Assembly: GCA_041394945.1 (NCBI GenBank)
Contig: JAWKHH010000001.1
Coordinates: 1,426,001 to 1,490,000 of the forward strand
Direction of reading: 5' to 3'
Length of the DNA: 64,000 nt
Source: Bryobacteraceae bacterium
GTDB lineage: Bacteria > Acidobacteriota > Terriglobia > Bryobacterales > Bryobacteraceae
Below, in pieces: positions 27,225 through 34,950 of the stretch. The translations under genes were made by a program, and so were the position numbers. The notes beneath the pieces were generated by a model, which was given only the letters and a program-made list of their open reading frames with translations, was not told where the DNA came from and did not search any database. The first letter of the stretch is position 1; each line of letters opens with the position of its first letter.

Positions 27225-28553
27225 ATGGCCGAAGAAACCGCGACCTGCAAACGAACTCTCGATTTTTCGATTCCTTTCACCGACGTGGAAGCCGAAGCCG
27301 ACCTCGTCGTTGGAAAGCTCCAGCAGAAAGTGAAACTGCCCGGCTTTCGCCCCGGCAAGATTCCGCCCTCGGTGATCCGCAAGCGTTTCGAAGGCGAGGT
27401 CTACAACGAAGCGCTGCAGAGCCTGATTCCGAAGGTATTCAACGAGCGCGCGCAGCAGGACCAGCTTTCCGTGGTAGGCACGCCCGACATCAAGAACGTT
27501 CACTTCCACAAGGACAAGCCCCTCACTTTCACGGCCGAATTCGAGATCGCGCCGGAGTTCGAACTCGGCGACTACACCGGGATCGAAGTCGGCTACCAGG
27601 AGCCGTCGGTCACCGACGAGGACGTCGAGAAACGCATCGCGGGCATCCGCGAGCAGAAGGCCGAATACGTCAATATCGACCCTCGGCCGGCCGAGGACGG
27701 CGACTACGCGGTGGTGGCGATGAAGTCCACCGCGGGCGTCGAAGGCAAGCCGGTGGAGAACGACGAGATGATTCTCCATATCGGCGATCCGGAGACCATG
27801 CCGGCCTTCAGCGAGTCTCTCCGCGGCCTGTCGCCCGGCGAGGAGACCGACGTCACGCTCGACTATCCGGAAGACTACGCACACGAGCAACTCGCCGGCC
27901 GCACCGTGACGTTCCACCTGCAACTGAACGCGCTCCGCAAGAAGGAGCTGCCCGAACTCAACGACGACTTCGCACAGGATGTCGGAGACTTCAAGGATCT
28001 CGACGAACTCAACGTCGAGGTGCGCAAGACGCTGCTCCGCGAAGCCGAACAGGTGGCGCAGTCGGCGGCCAAGAACGACCTTGTCGAAGCCCTGGTGGAA
28101 GTTCACGACTTCCCGGTGCCCGAGGCGTACGTCAACCGCCAGATCGAGATGAATCTCGAGAGCCGGTTGCGCGAGCTCGCCATGCAGGGCGTGGACCCGC
28201 GCAAGCTCAAGATCGATTGGGAAGAACTGCGCAAGTCGCAGACTCCCAAGGCGACGCGCGACGTACGCGCTTCGCTGCTGCTCGGCAAGGTCGCCGAGCG
28301 CGAATCGATCGGGGCGCTGCAGGACGAGGTGGACCGCGAGGTGCAACGCGTGGCGCGGCAGATGCGGGAGCCGGTGGCGGCTGTCCGCATGAAGCTCGAC
28401 AAGGACGGCTCGCTCGGCCGCATCGTCAACCGCATCGTGACGGAAAAGGTGCTCAACTTCCTCTTCGAGAAGGCGAAGAAGGTAGCGCCCGAACTGGCGC
28501 CTCGCCGCGGTCAGGCCGATGATGCCGAAGAGGCCGACGCGGCTGAAGAATAG
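27225..28553 (+). CDS. tig: Trigger factor
   Basis: 442 aa. The ribosome-binding N-domain carries the 'GFRPGKIP' signature (~residues 43-50, in 'KLPGFRPGKIPPSVI'). The PPIase/FKBP-like middle domain begins near 'PAEDGDYAVVAMKS', and the long helical C-domain ends in an acidic tail ('DDAEEADAAEE'). It binds nascent chains at the ribosome exit. It follows ahcY by 30 bases on the same strand. In many bacteria tig precedes clpP-clpX; here it is followed by a secreted protein gene instead. Confidence 0.95.
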   Translation: MAEETATCKRTLDFSIPFTDVEAEADLVVGKLQQKVKLPGFRPGKIPPSVIRKRFEGEVYNEALQSLIPKVFNERAQQDQLSVVGTPDIKNVHFHKDKPLTFTAEFEIAPEFELGDYTGIEVGYQEPSVTDEDVEKRIAGIREQKAEYVNIDPRPAEDGDYAVVAMKSTAGVEGKPVENDEMILHIGDPETMPAFSESLRGLSPGEETDVTLDYPEDYAHEQLAGRTVTFHLQLNALRKKELPELNDDFAQDVGDFKDLDELNVEVRKTLLREAEQVAQSAAKNDLVEALVEVHDFPVPEAYVNRQIEMNLESRLRELAMQGVDPRKLKIDWEELRKSQTPKATRDVRASLLLGKVAERESIGALQDEVDREVQRVARQMREPVAAVRMKLDKDGSLGRIVNRIVTEKVLNFLFEKAKKVAPELAPRRGQADDAEEADAAEE

Positions 28554-28591
28554 CGGCTAACCGAAATCCGGCCGCTGCGTCACAATAGGAA

Positions 28592-29419
28592 ATGATGCGC
28601 ATCGAGGCTATCGCCCTGTCGTTCGCGTTGGCTCCCGCCCTTGCATTCTCCCAGGGCGGCTTCGGCGGCCTGTTCGAAAAGGCGCCGCCGGAAGTGGAGC
28701 AGGCGCTCCGTGCTCGCGTCGATCACTTCTACATCGCGCACAAGGAAGGCAAATTCCGAAAGGCGGACGAGGTGGTGCATGAGTCCGCCAAGGACACCTT
28801 CTTCGGCGCCGAGAAGGTCACTTTCCGCGAATACAAGATCGTCAATATCCACTGGGAGGACAACTACACGAAGGCTCGCGTCGTCGTCGACATCGACACC
28901 GACTTCTTCTTCCCCGGTTTCGGCAAGATGGCCGTCAATCGTCCGCTCACGTCCTTCTGGATGAACGAAGCGGGCCAGTGGTGGTGGTACGTGCCGAAAT
29001 TCGACGGGCACGATACTCCGTTCGGCAAACAGCACCCGGGGCCGGATGGCGCACAGCCCGCCGATGTCAGCAAGATCTGGGACGCCAACGCCGTCAGCCC
29101 GGACCAAATCCGAAAGACCGTGCGGCCGGACAAGTCCGAGATCACGCTGGCGAGCCACGAAGCCTCGCATGCCGAGGTCACCATCAGGAGCGTGTTCGAT
29201 GGGCCGGTGACGCTGCGGCTGGACCCGGTCGACTATCCGGGCGTCACGGCCGCGCTCGACAAGACGAAGCTTGAAAAGAACGAAGCGGCGAAGCTCACCT
29301 TCGACTTTAAACCGTTCGCGACGAAGGCCAAGAAGCCGGACTTCCGGGCGCAGGTCTTCGTCGAGCCGCTCGGGTCCGTGATCCCGATCGAAGTGAAGTT
29401 CGCCTACCCGCCCCAGTAG
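28592..29419 (+). CDS. Secreted protein of unknown function
   Basis: 275 aa with a signal peptide (~1-20, 'IALSFALAPALAFSQ'). The mature part has an N-terminal helical/SnoaL-like segment ('ALRARVDHFYIAHKEGKFRKADEVV'), then beta strands with many aromatics ('GQWWWYVPKFDG'), and a C-terminal domain containing 'EASHAEVTIRSVFDGPVTLRLD'. The last part reads like a DUF1573-type or Ig-like module. I cannot name the family. It lies 38 bases after tig and may be co-transcribed with it. Confidence 0.75.
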   Translation: MMRIEAIALSFALAPALAFSQGGFGGLFEKAPPEVEQALRARVDHFYIAHKEGKFRKADEVVHESAKDTFFGAEKVTFREYKIVNIHWEDNYTKARVVVDIDTDFFFPGFGKMAVNRPLTSFWMNEAGQWWWYVPKFDGHDTPFGKQHPGPDGAQPADVSKIWDANAVSPDQIRKTVRPDKSEITLASHEASHAEVTIRSVFDGPVTLRLDPVDYPGVTAALDKTKLEKNEAAKLTFDFKPFATKAKKPDFRAQVFVEPLGSVIPIEVKFAYPPQ

Positions 29420-29443
29420 AACAGGCAGGCACGTTACCATACA

Positions 29444-29464
29444 GGTTTAGCTTTCGTCTAAACC
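29444..29464 (+). promoter_or_regulatory. Hairpin at the translation start of the Oar-like gene
   Basis: GGTTTAG (29444-29450) and CTAAACC (29458-29464) form a perfect 7-bp stem around loop CTTTCGT. It lies where a ribosome-binding site would be for the ATG at 29469. It could impede initiation or be the relic of an upstream terminator without a T-tract. Confidence 0.4.
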
Positions 29465-29468
29465 CCCA

Positions 29469-32400
29469 ATGCGAGGTCCCGTGCCCTTTTTCCTCCTTTT
29501 GGTTGCGCTGGCCGCATCCGCTCCCGCTCAAACAACGCTCGGAACCGTGCGCGGATCGGTAGCCAACGCGCAGCCGGATCCGGTTCGGCTCACCCACGTC
29601 GAAACGGGGCGCGAGCGGCAGGCTCCGCCAGGCCGCGACTTCGCGTTCACGCTGCTGCCGCCGGGCCGCTACCGGCTCAACGTCACCGCCGCCGGCTTTC
29701 AGCCGCACGCGCGCGAGTTTACGCTTCTTGTGGACCAGGACCTGCGCTTCGACATCGAACTGCTGCCGTCTTCGGCGACGAGTGTGGAAGTCACCGGCGC
29801 CCGTGAAATTCTCAAGACGAGCACGGCGCATCTCGGCGCGACGATCGAGAACCGGCTGATCCAGGGACTGCCGCTCGACGGCCGCAACTTCCTCGAGCTT
29901 TCGCTGCTGACACCGGGCGCCGTACCCGCCGCGCAAGGCTCGGCCGGTTCTACGCGCGGCGACTTCGCGCTCAACGTCAACGGCGCGCGCGAAGACGGCA
30001 ACAACTTCATCCTCGATGGCGTCTACAACGGCGACCCGAAGTTGAACACGGCGGGCGTGGTCTCCGCCGTCGACGCCATCCGGGAATTCGAAGTGGTGTC
30101 GAGCACCTACGACGCTTCGTTCGGCCGCAACGGCGGAGCGCAAGTGAACGTCGTCACCCGCTCCGGCGGCAACGACGTCCACGGCACGGTCTACGAGTTC
30201 CTCCGCAACGGCGCGCTCGACTCCCGCAACTACTTCGTGCCGGCCGGCGAGCCCGACCCCGCCTATCGCCGCAACCAATACGGCTTCTCGCTCGGCGGAC
30301 CCGTACGGCGCAACCGCACTTTCGTCTTCGGCGACTACGAAGGCCGGCGGGTGCGCGAAGGCATAACGCGCGCCACCAACGTTCCCACGGCGGCCGAGCG
30401 CACGGGCGACTTCTCGCAATCCGGCCTCCCCTACCTGATCGATCCCTTCACGCAGATGCCGTTCCCGGACAGCCGGATTCCAGCCGCGCGCATCCACCCG
30501 ATCGGCGGCGCGCTGGCAGCGCTCTACCCGCTGCCGGACCGCAACGCGCCCGGCCAGAACTACGTCTCCTCGCCCACGCTGCGCGACCGCAACGACCAGT
30601 TCGACGCCCGGCTCGATCATCAACTCGCCTCGAGCGACGATCTGTTTTTCCGCTACAGCTTCGGCGACCGGAGCCTGTTCGACCCTTTCGCCGGCGGAAG
30701 CTTCCCGGCCATCGGCGGATTCGGCAACGACGTGCTCCGCCGCAGCCAGAATCTCACCATCGGCGAGACGCACGCCTTCACGCCGGCGCTGGTGAACGAG
30801 TTTCGGGCCGCGTTCACCCGTGTCTCCCAGGGCGTTCTGGCCCAGGGCCGCAACGGCGTGACGAACGCGCAGGTGGGCCTTCCGGTGATCTCGAGCAACC
30901 CGCGCGATGCCGGCCTTTCCTACGTCAGCGTGCCCGGGTACTCGGCGCTCGGCGACGACTACAACGCGCCGCAGCAATCAGCCACCAACACGTTCCAGAT
31001 TCTGAACACGGCCACGTGGGTGCGCGGCGGGCACCTCGTGAAGTTCGGCTTCGACTCGCGGCGCCTGCAGCAGAACGCCTACCGCGACGTGCAATCCCGC
31101 GGGTTCATCAACTTCTTCGGATTCACCGGCAACGCGCTCGCGGAAATGCTGCAGGGCCTCCCGGTGGCGAGCGGCGTCGCCCGGCTCGACAATCCGCAAT
31201 ACCTGCGGACCACGAGCTACAACTTCTTCGCCAACGACGCGTGGCGCATCACGCCGAAGCTCACTCTGAACCTCGGCCTTCGCTACGAATACAATTCGCC
31301 GCCGGTGGACCGTTATGACCGCGCCAACGTCTACGATCCCGCCGGCGGTTCGCTTGTGCCGGTGGGGCAGGGCGGGACGCCGCGCTCCGCCTACCTCGCG
31401 GACAAGAACAACCTCGCGCCGCGTCTTGGGCTGTCGTACCTGGTCGGGCGCAACACAGTGATCCGAGGCGGCTACGGCATCTACTTCGACCAATCGTCGC
31501 TAGCGCCGGGCGAGGGGCTCTACTTCAGCGCGCCCTATTTCGACTTCCGGATCTTCGTCGCGCTTCAGCAATTCCCGCTCCTGCTGCACGATCCGTTCCC
31601 GGCGAACTATCCGTTCCCGCTGCCGAACTCGGCCACCGCATTTCAGCGCGATCTCAAGACGCCATACATGCAGCACTGGAACTTCAACATTCAGCAGAGC
31701 CTTGGCGCATCGCGGGTGCTGGAGGCGGGCTACACGGGGTCCAAAGGCACGGCGCTTTATTCGGCGCGCGACATCAACCAGCCCGCGCCGAGCGCGGCGC
31801 CGCAGAACCTGCGCCCCAACCCGTTCTTCGACGATGTGAACATTCTCGAATCGCGTGCCAATTCGAACTACCACGCGTTGCAGACTCGATTCCAGCAGCG
31901 ATTCGCGAAGGGATTGTCGGCGCTGGCGTCGTACACATGGTCAAAGTCGATCGACGACGCGAGTAACTTCTTCGCCTCCGCCGGCGACCCGAATTTCCCG
32001 CAGGACTCCCGGAATGTCTCGCTGGAACGGGCGCGGTCGAACTTCGATGTCCGTCACCGGCTAGCGTTGAGCTACGCCTACGATCTGCCGTTCGGCAAGG
32101 GCTTCTGGCGCGGCGGCTGGCAAACCTTCGGCATCTGGACGTTCCAGACGGGCCGCCCGTTCACGGTGGCGCTGCTCTCGGAACTGGACAACAGCGGCAC
32201 CGGACGTTCCGTGCTCGGATTCGGCGCCAACGACCGGCCTCACGCACTTCGCAATCCGGCGCTCGCCGGTCCCACGCCGGACCGCTGGTTCGACCCCACG
32301 GCGTTCGCCATGCCGGACCGCGGGACGTTCGGAAACGCGGGCCGCAACATCGTTGACGGCCCGGGACTGCAAACGGTGAACGCGTCGATCGTGAAGAACT

Positions 32401-32570
32401 TCGCCATCCGCGAGCGGATGAGCGTACAGTTGCGGGCGGAGTTCTTCAACCTGTTCAACCACACCAATTTCGACCTGCCGGACCTGTTCTTCGGCTCGCC
32501 GACATTCGGCCGGATCTCGTCGGCGCAGGCGCCGCGGAGGACTCAGTTCGGCGTGAAGGCGATTTTCTGA
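29469..32570 (+). CDS. Oar-like TonB-dependent receptor with carboxypeptidase-regulatory domain
   Basis: 1033 aa. The signal peptide (~1-18) is followed by a short CarboxypepD_reg domain ('TVRGSVANAQPDPVRLTHV', 'LLPPGRYRLNV'). The plug contains 'GLPLDGRNFLELSLLTPGAV' and 'NGAREDGNNFILDGVYN'. The barrel ends in 'FGVKAIF'. Oar-like receptors of this kind bind large ligands at the outer membrane. No Shine-Dalgarno is seen; instead, a 7-bp hairpin (29444-29464) ends four bases before the ATG. Confidence 0.9.
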   Translation: MRGPVPFFLLLVALAASAPAQTTLGTVRGSVANAQPDPVRLTHVETGRERQAPPGRDFAFTLLPPGRYRLNVTAAGFQPHAREFTLLVDQDLRFDIELLPSSATSVEVTGAREILKTSTAHLGATIENRLIQGLPLDGRNFLELSLLTPGAVPAAQGSAGSTRGDFALNVNGAREDGNNFILDGVYNGDPKLNTAGVVSAVDAIREFEVVSSTYDASFGRNGGAQVNVVTRSGGNDVHGTVYEFLRNGALDSRNYFVPAGEPDPAYRRNQYGFSLGGPVRRNRTFVFGDYEGRRVREGITRATNVPTAAERTGDFSQSGLPYLIDPFTQMPFPDSRIPAARIHPIGGALAALYPLPDRNAPGQNYVSSPTLRDRNDQFDARLDHQLASSDDLFFRYSFGDRSLFDPFAGGSFPAIGGFGNDVLRRSQNLTIGETHAFTPALVNEFRAAFTRVSQGVLAQGRNGVTNAQVGLPVISSNPRDAGLSYVSVPGYSALGDDYNAPQQSATNTFQILNTATWVRGGHLVKFGFDSRRLQQNAYRDVQSRGFINFFGFTGNALAEMLQGLPVASGVARLDNPQYLRTTSYNFFANDAWRITPKLTLNLGLRYEYNSPPVDRYDRANVYDPAGGSLVPVGQGGTPRSAYLADKNNLAPRLGLSYLVGRNTVIRGGYGIYFDQSSLAPGEGLYFSAPYFDFRIFVALQQFPLLLHDPFPANYPFPLPNSATAFQRDLKTPYMQHWNFNIQQSLGASRVLEAGYTGSKGTALYSARDINQPAPSAAPQNLRPNPFFDDVNILESRANSNYHALQTRFQQRFAKGLSALASYTWSKSIDDASNFFASAGDPNFPQDSRNVSLERARSNFDVRHRLALSYAYDLPFGKGFWRGGWQTFGIWTFQTGRPFTVALLSELDNSGTGRSVLGFGANDRPHALRNPALAGPTPDRWFDPTAFAMPDRGTFGNAGRNIVDGPGLQTVNASIVKNFAIRERMSVQLRAEFFNLFNHTNFDLPDLFFGSPTFGRISSAQAPRRTQFGVKAIF

Positions 32571-33231
32571 TCTCATTGCAGTAGAGCCTCCATGGGGTCA
32601 TGCGGAAGGCGGGGTCCATGACGGTGGGGAGGTGGTGTTTGCGTGCGGACCAGAGGCCGAGGGAAGCGGCCATGGCGAGGCGATCTTGTCGGGAGGCTTG
32701 GACGGGTTCGAAGCGGGCGGGCCGGAGGCGGTCCGTTGACGCTCCATCTGCTCCATTTCGCGGATGAGGGTGGGTAGCTCGCGACGGGGAGTCCCCCCCA
32801 GCGAAGTTCAGCACACAGCGGAAGATCGATCTGTTTCGATTGCTCTTTCGGGGCCGTGAGGATGTCTACGCTCAGCGATGGAGAGCCCCGACTGGAAGGC
32901 AGTGGAGAGACGACGCTTCCGGATTCAACGCGGTCCGCGAGGCCGAGTAGTCGTCGGCGCCGCCGACGGATCTCGCGCAATCGTGACGCCGTCGCGAATG
33001 CCGCGCGATGGCGTCAGCGGGGGCCTGTCGCGGGCATACGCCCTTCGCGCGACGTTCGTGTTCGCGCGATACTCCGCCGGCGGGCCGAGCCGCGCTGGCC
33101 TGCGGGCCGGGCGAGAAATCGCGATTGTTCTCGGCCGCACTGGGATGACGGTCCGCGAGCAGAACAGCGTGCGCCGGTTCCCGAAGCGCTGACCAGCCGA
33201 GCCAGGGTTTCCGCAGATCAAGAGACGACGA
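32571..33231. other. Decayed intergenic stretch
   Basis: Apart from a minus-strand pseudogene fragment (32573-32863), no frame gives a recognisable protein. The GC-rich content yields several overlapping shadow ORFs on both strands. Together with the tssK remnant that follows, this looks like a graveyard between two receptor genes. Confidence 0.5.
32573..32863 (-). pseudogene. Frameshifted gene fragment, family unknown
   Basis: Read on the minus strand, coding-like codons start with 'APKEQSKQIDLPLCAELRWGG'. The frame then shifts at a run of seven C/G bases (plus strand ~32804-32810) into 'ELPTLIREMEQMERQ', and shifts again into 'LAMAASLGLWSARKHHL' and 'MDPAFRMTPWRLYCNEI'. Third positions are strongly C/G in each piece. 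The pieces read like one protein interrupted by two indels. I do not recognise the family. Confidence 0.35.
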
Positions 33232-33409
33232 ATGCGGCCGGATCCGATCCAGTGGCATGAAGGAATGCTGTTGGTTCCCCCAGCATTTTCAGATGCTGTG
33301 CACCCGCTACGAAGGACTCTTCGAGCGCGCGCTGGCGGGAGAGGCGCTGCCGCGATGGAGCGTGATGCGCACTGAGATTGACCGCTCGCGGCTGGTGAGC
33401 GGGACGTGA
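33232..33409 (+). pseudogene. tssK: Remnant of tssK (type VI secretion baseplate protein), N-terminal part
   Basis: The frame from the ATG 33232 reads 'PDPIQWHEGMLLVP'. After a shift at a run of five Cs (~33278-33282) it continues as 'PQHFQMLCTRYEGLFERAL' and 'LPRWSVMRTEIDRSRLVSGT', then stops at 33409. TssK/VasE/ImpJ proteins begin with this WHEGM(L/F)L-PQHFQ signature. Only ~58 of the usual ~440 residues remain, so it is non-functional. No other type VI genes are seen in the window. Confidence 0.65.
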
Positions 33410-33503
33410 CGCCGGCCGGCCGGTGGTTGGCGATCGAGTCGACGTCCTGCACACTGGTTTCCCGCTGGCTCGCATCCGCACGGCTGAACCCTTCGTGCGA
33501 AGC

Positions 33504-34844
33504 TCATCCAAGCGCGCGGCGGATGGCGCCGCGCATGGCCGGCTCGGCGGCCGCCAGATCGACCCACGAGTAATGGTCGTCGTAACCGTCGGCGACGTCT
33601 TTGCGTGTGGGGATATAGCCGGGCGCGCATTCGCCATAGCCGAGGGTGACGACGAACGGGCCGCGTTCCTGGGCCCACAACTGATATTGCACGAACGCTT
33701 CGGCGGGTAGCAGGAGAAGCTGCGCCGAGCCGAAGTTGACGGCGGGGACGTCGATGGGACGGCCTTTCGTGAGCCGCTCGCGCCAACTGAGGCCGAGCGC
33801 GGCGTTGAGGCGCTCGCGGAGCGGAGCGTTGGCTTCGGCGATCTTTGCGCGCATGGCGTCGATGGCGAAAGGGGGATCGTGGCGGGGCTTCATGCGGAGT
33901 TCGGCGTTGCGAAATCGGATGCGGCCGATGGGGACCCGCTCCGTGGCGTCGAGCGCGGCGCGAATGGCGTCGTACATGCGTCCAGCGAGGACGGAGCGGT
34001 TCGCGGGCGCTCCGTCGTTATACTTGCCAGCCATGGTGTCGCCGCTGGCGCCGGAGCCGTAGATGAGGAACGTATCGGAACGTTCGGCCTGAAGCCGGTT
34101 GCGGGCGAGGCCTGGGAAGTCGCAGGTAACTTCGCCCTGGCCGTAGTAGCTCATGGGGTGGGTGGAGTAAACGGCGAGCGACGTCAGCGCGTGCGCGCCT
34201 TCGTAAAAAGTGAGGGTCCGGAGCCAGGGATCGACAAGGCCTTCCGGCATGGCGCGGATGGCGGGGTCGCGAGTGGCGCTGGTGCGGCCGAAGGACACCT
34301 GACCGTCCGACGTGACGTAGCGGCGGTTGGAGGCGACGTCGTCGACCCGCGCCTTGCCGGTTCCGATGTGGGTAACCTCACGGGGATTCGATTTCGCGAT
34401 CGCGGCGGCGACGGCGTCGATGGCGGAGCGCTCGAAAGCAGGATCGCAGAGACTGAGCGGAAGACCGGCGGCATCAAGGAAGCGCTGGGCGCCGGAATCC
34501 GTGTATGGGGCATCGTGCTGGTGCACGCAGGAGAGCAGGACGCGGTCTGGGGTGGAGCCGGCAGCGGCAGCGATGCGGGTGCGCCAGAGGTCGAACGAGT
34601 CGTTACGGGTTTCGCACCAATCGAGCGCGAGGACGACGATGGGCGAGCCGGCGCCGTGGAGGACAAACCCACGGGCGGTCAGCGGGTCGGCGATTCGGGT
34701 AGCCGGACGGGTGAACAGCGGAGATCCGACGGGCGGAGTCACATCGGCCTGGAAGACGGCGATGGCGGAACGAGGCCGCGGGGCGAGCGCGGCGAGCATC
34801 CAGTTCCGGCGGGTAAGCGCGAGGTTACAATTATTGATAAACAT
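33504..34844 (-). CDS. Secreted neutral ceramidase-like protein
   Basis: 446 aa. The N-terminus 'ALTRRNWMLAALA' looks like a Tat or Sec signal. The mature part begins 'AVFQADVTPPVGSPL', the hallmark opening of the neutral/alkaline ceramidase-like family. It continues with 'VVLALDWCETRNDSFDLWRT' and the metal-site-like 'LLSCVHQHDAPY', then 'YSTHPMSYYGQGEVTCDFPGL'. It lacks the C-terminal immunoglobulin-like domain of true ceramidases. Many Acidobacteria and Planctomycetes carry such proteins of unproven substrate. It is divergent from the receptor gene at 34951. Confidence 0.75.
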   Translation of the reverse strand: MFINNCNLALTRRNWMLAALAPRPRSAIAVFQADVTPPVGSPLFTRPATRIADPLTARGFVLHGAGSPIVVLALDWCETRNDSFDLWRTRIAAAAGSTPDRVLLSCVHQHDAPYTDSGAQRFLDAAGLPLSLCDPAFERSAIDAVAAAIAKSNPREVTHIGTGKARVDDVASNRRYVTSDGQVSFGRTSATRDPAIRAMPEGLVDPWLRTLTFYEGAHALTSLAVYSTHPMSYYGQGEVTCDFPGLARNRLQAERSDTFLIYGSGASGDTMAGKYNDGAPANRSVLAGRMYDAIRAALDATERVPIGRIRFRNAELRMKPRHDPPFAIDAMRAKIAEANAPLRERLNAALGLSWRERLTKGRPIDVPAVNFGSAQLLLLPAEAFVQYQLWAQERGPFVVTLGYGECAPGYIPTRKDVADGYDDHYSWVDLAAAEPAMRGAIRRALG

Positions 34845-34868
34845 TAATTTTCTGTGACGCGTTTAACC

Positions 34869-34897
34869 TTGATCCGGGGGGCGTCATTCATTATACT
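34869..34897 (+). promoter_or_regulatory. Sigma-70-like promoter of the receptor gene at 34951
   Basis: TTGATC (34869-34874) is a reasonable -35 box, and TATACT (34892-34897) is a close -10 match, separated by 17 bases. Transcription would begin near 34904, about 47 bases before the ATG. Confidence 0.6.
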
Positions 34898-34904
34898 TTC
34901 TTTA

Positions 34905-34930
34905 ATCTAGAAAGCATTCTACATCTAGAT
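34905..34930 (+). promoter_or_regulatory. Inverted repeat at the predicted transcription start
   Basis: ATCTAGA (34905-34911) and TCTAGAT (34924-34930) are perfect inverted arms with a 12-base spacer. They lie just after the predicted -10 box, where a repressor would block transcription. The repeat could also form a 5' hairpin in the mRNA. Confidence 0.5.
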
Positions 34931-34950
34931 ATACGGTTCAGAGGTCTCCA

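Noticed and set aside
26022..28346. A 774-codon minus-strand open frame over ahcY and tig
   Set aside because: Shadow of two conserved genes; the translation shows no domain and has biased composition.
29307..30977. A 556-codon minus-strand open frame over the receptor gene
   Set aside because: Arg/Ala/Val-rich shadow antisense to a clear TonB-dependent receptor.
32856..33260. ORFs of ~100-175 codons on both strands after the receptor gene
   Set aside because: Overlapping frames on both strands with Arg/Pro/Ala-rich composition and no domain; only the tssK remnant at the end is recognisable.
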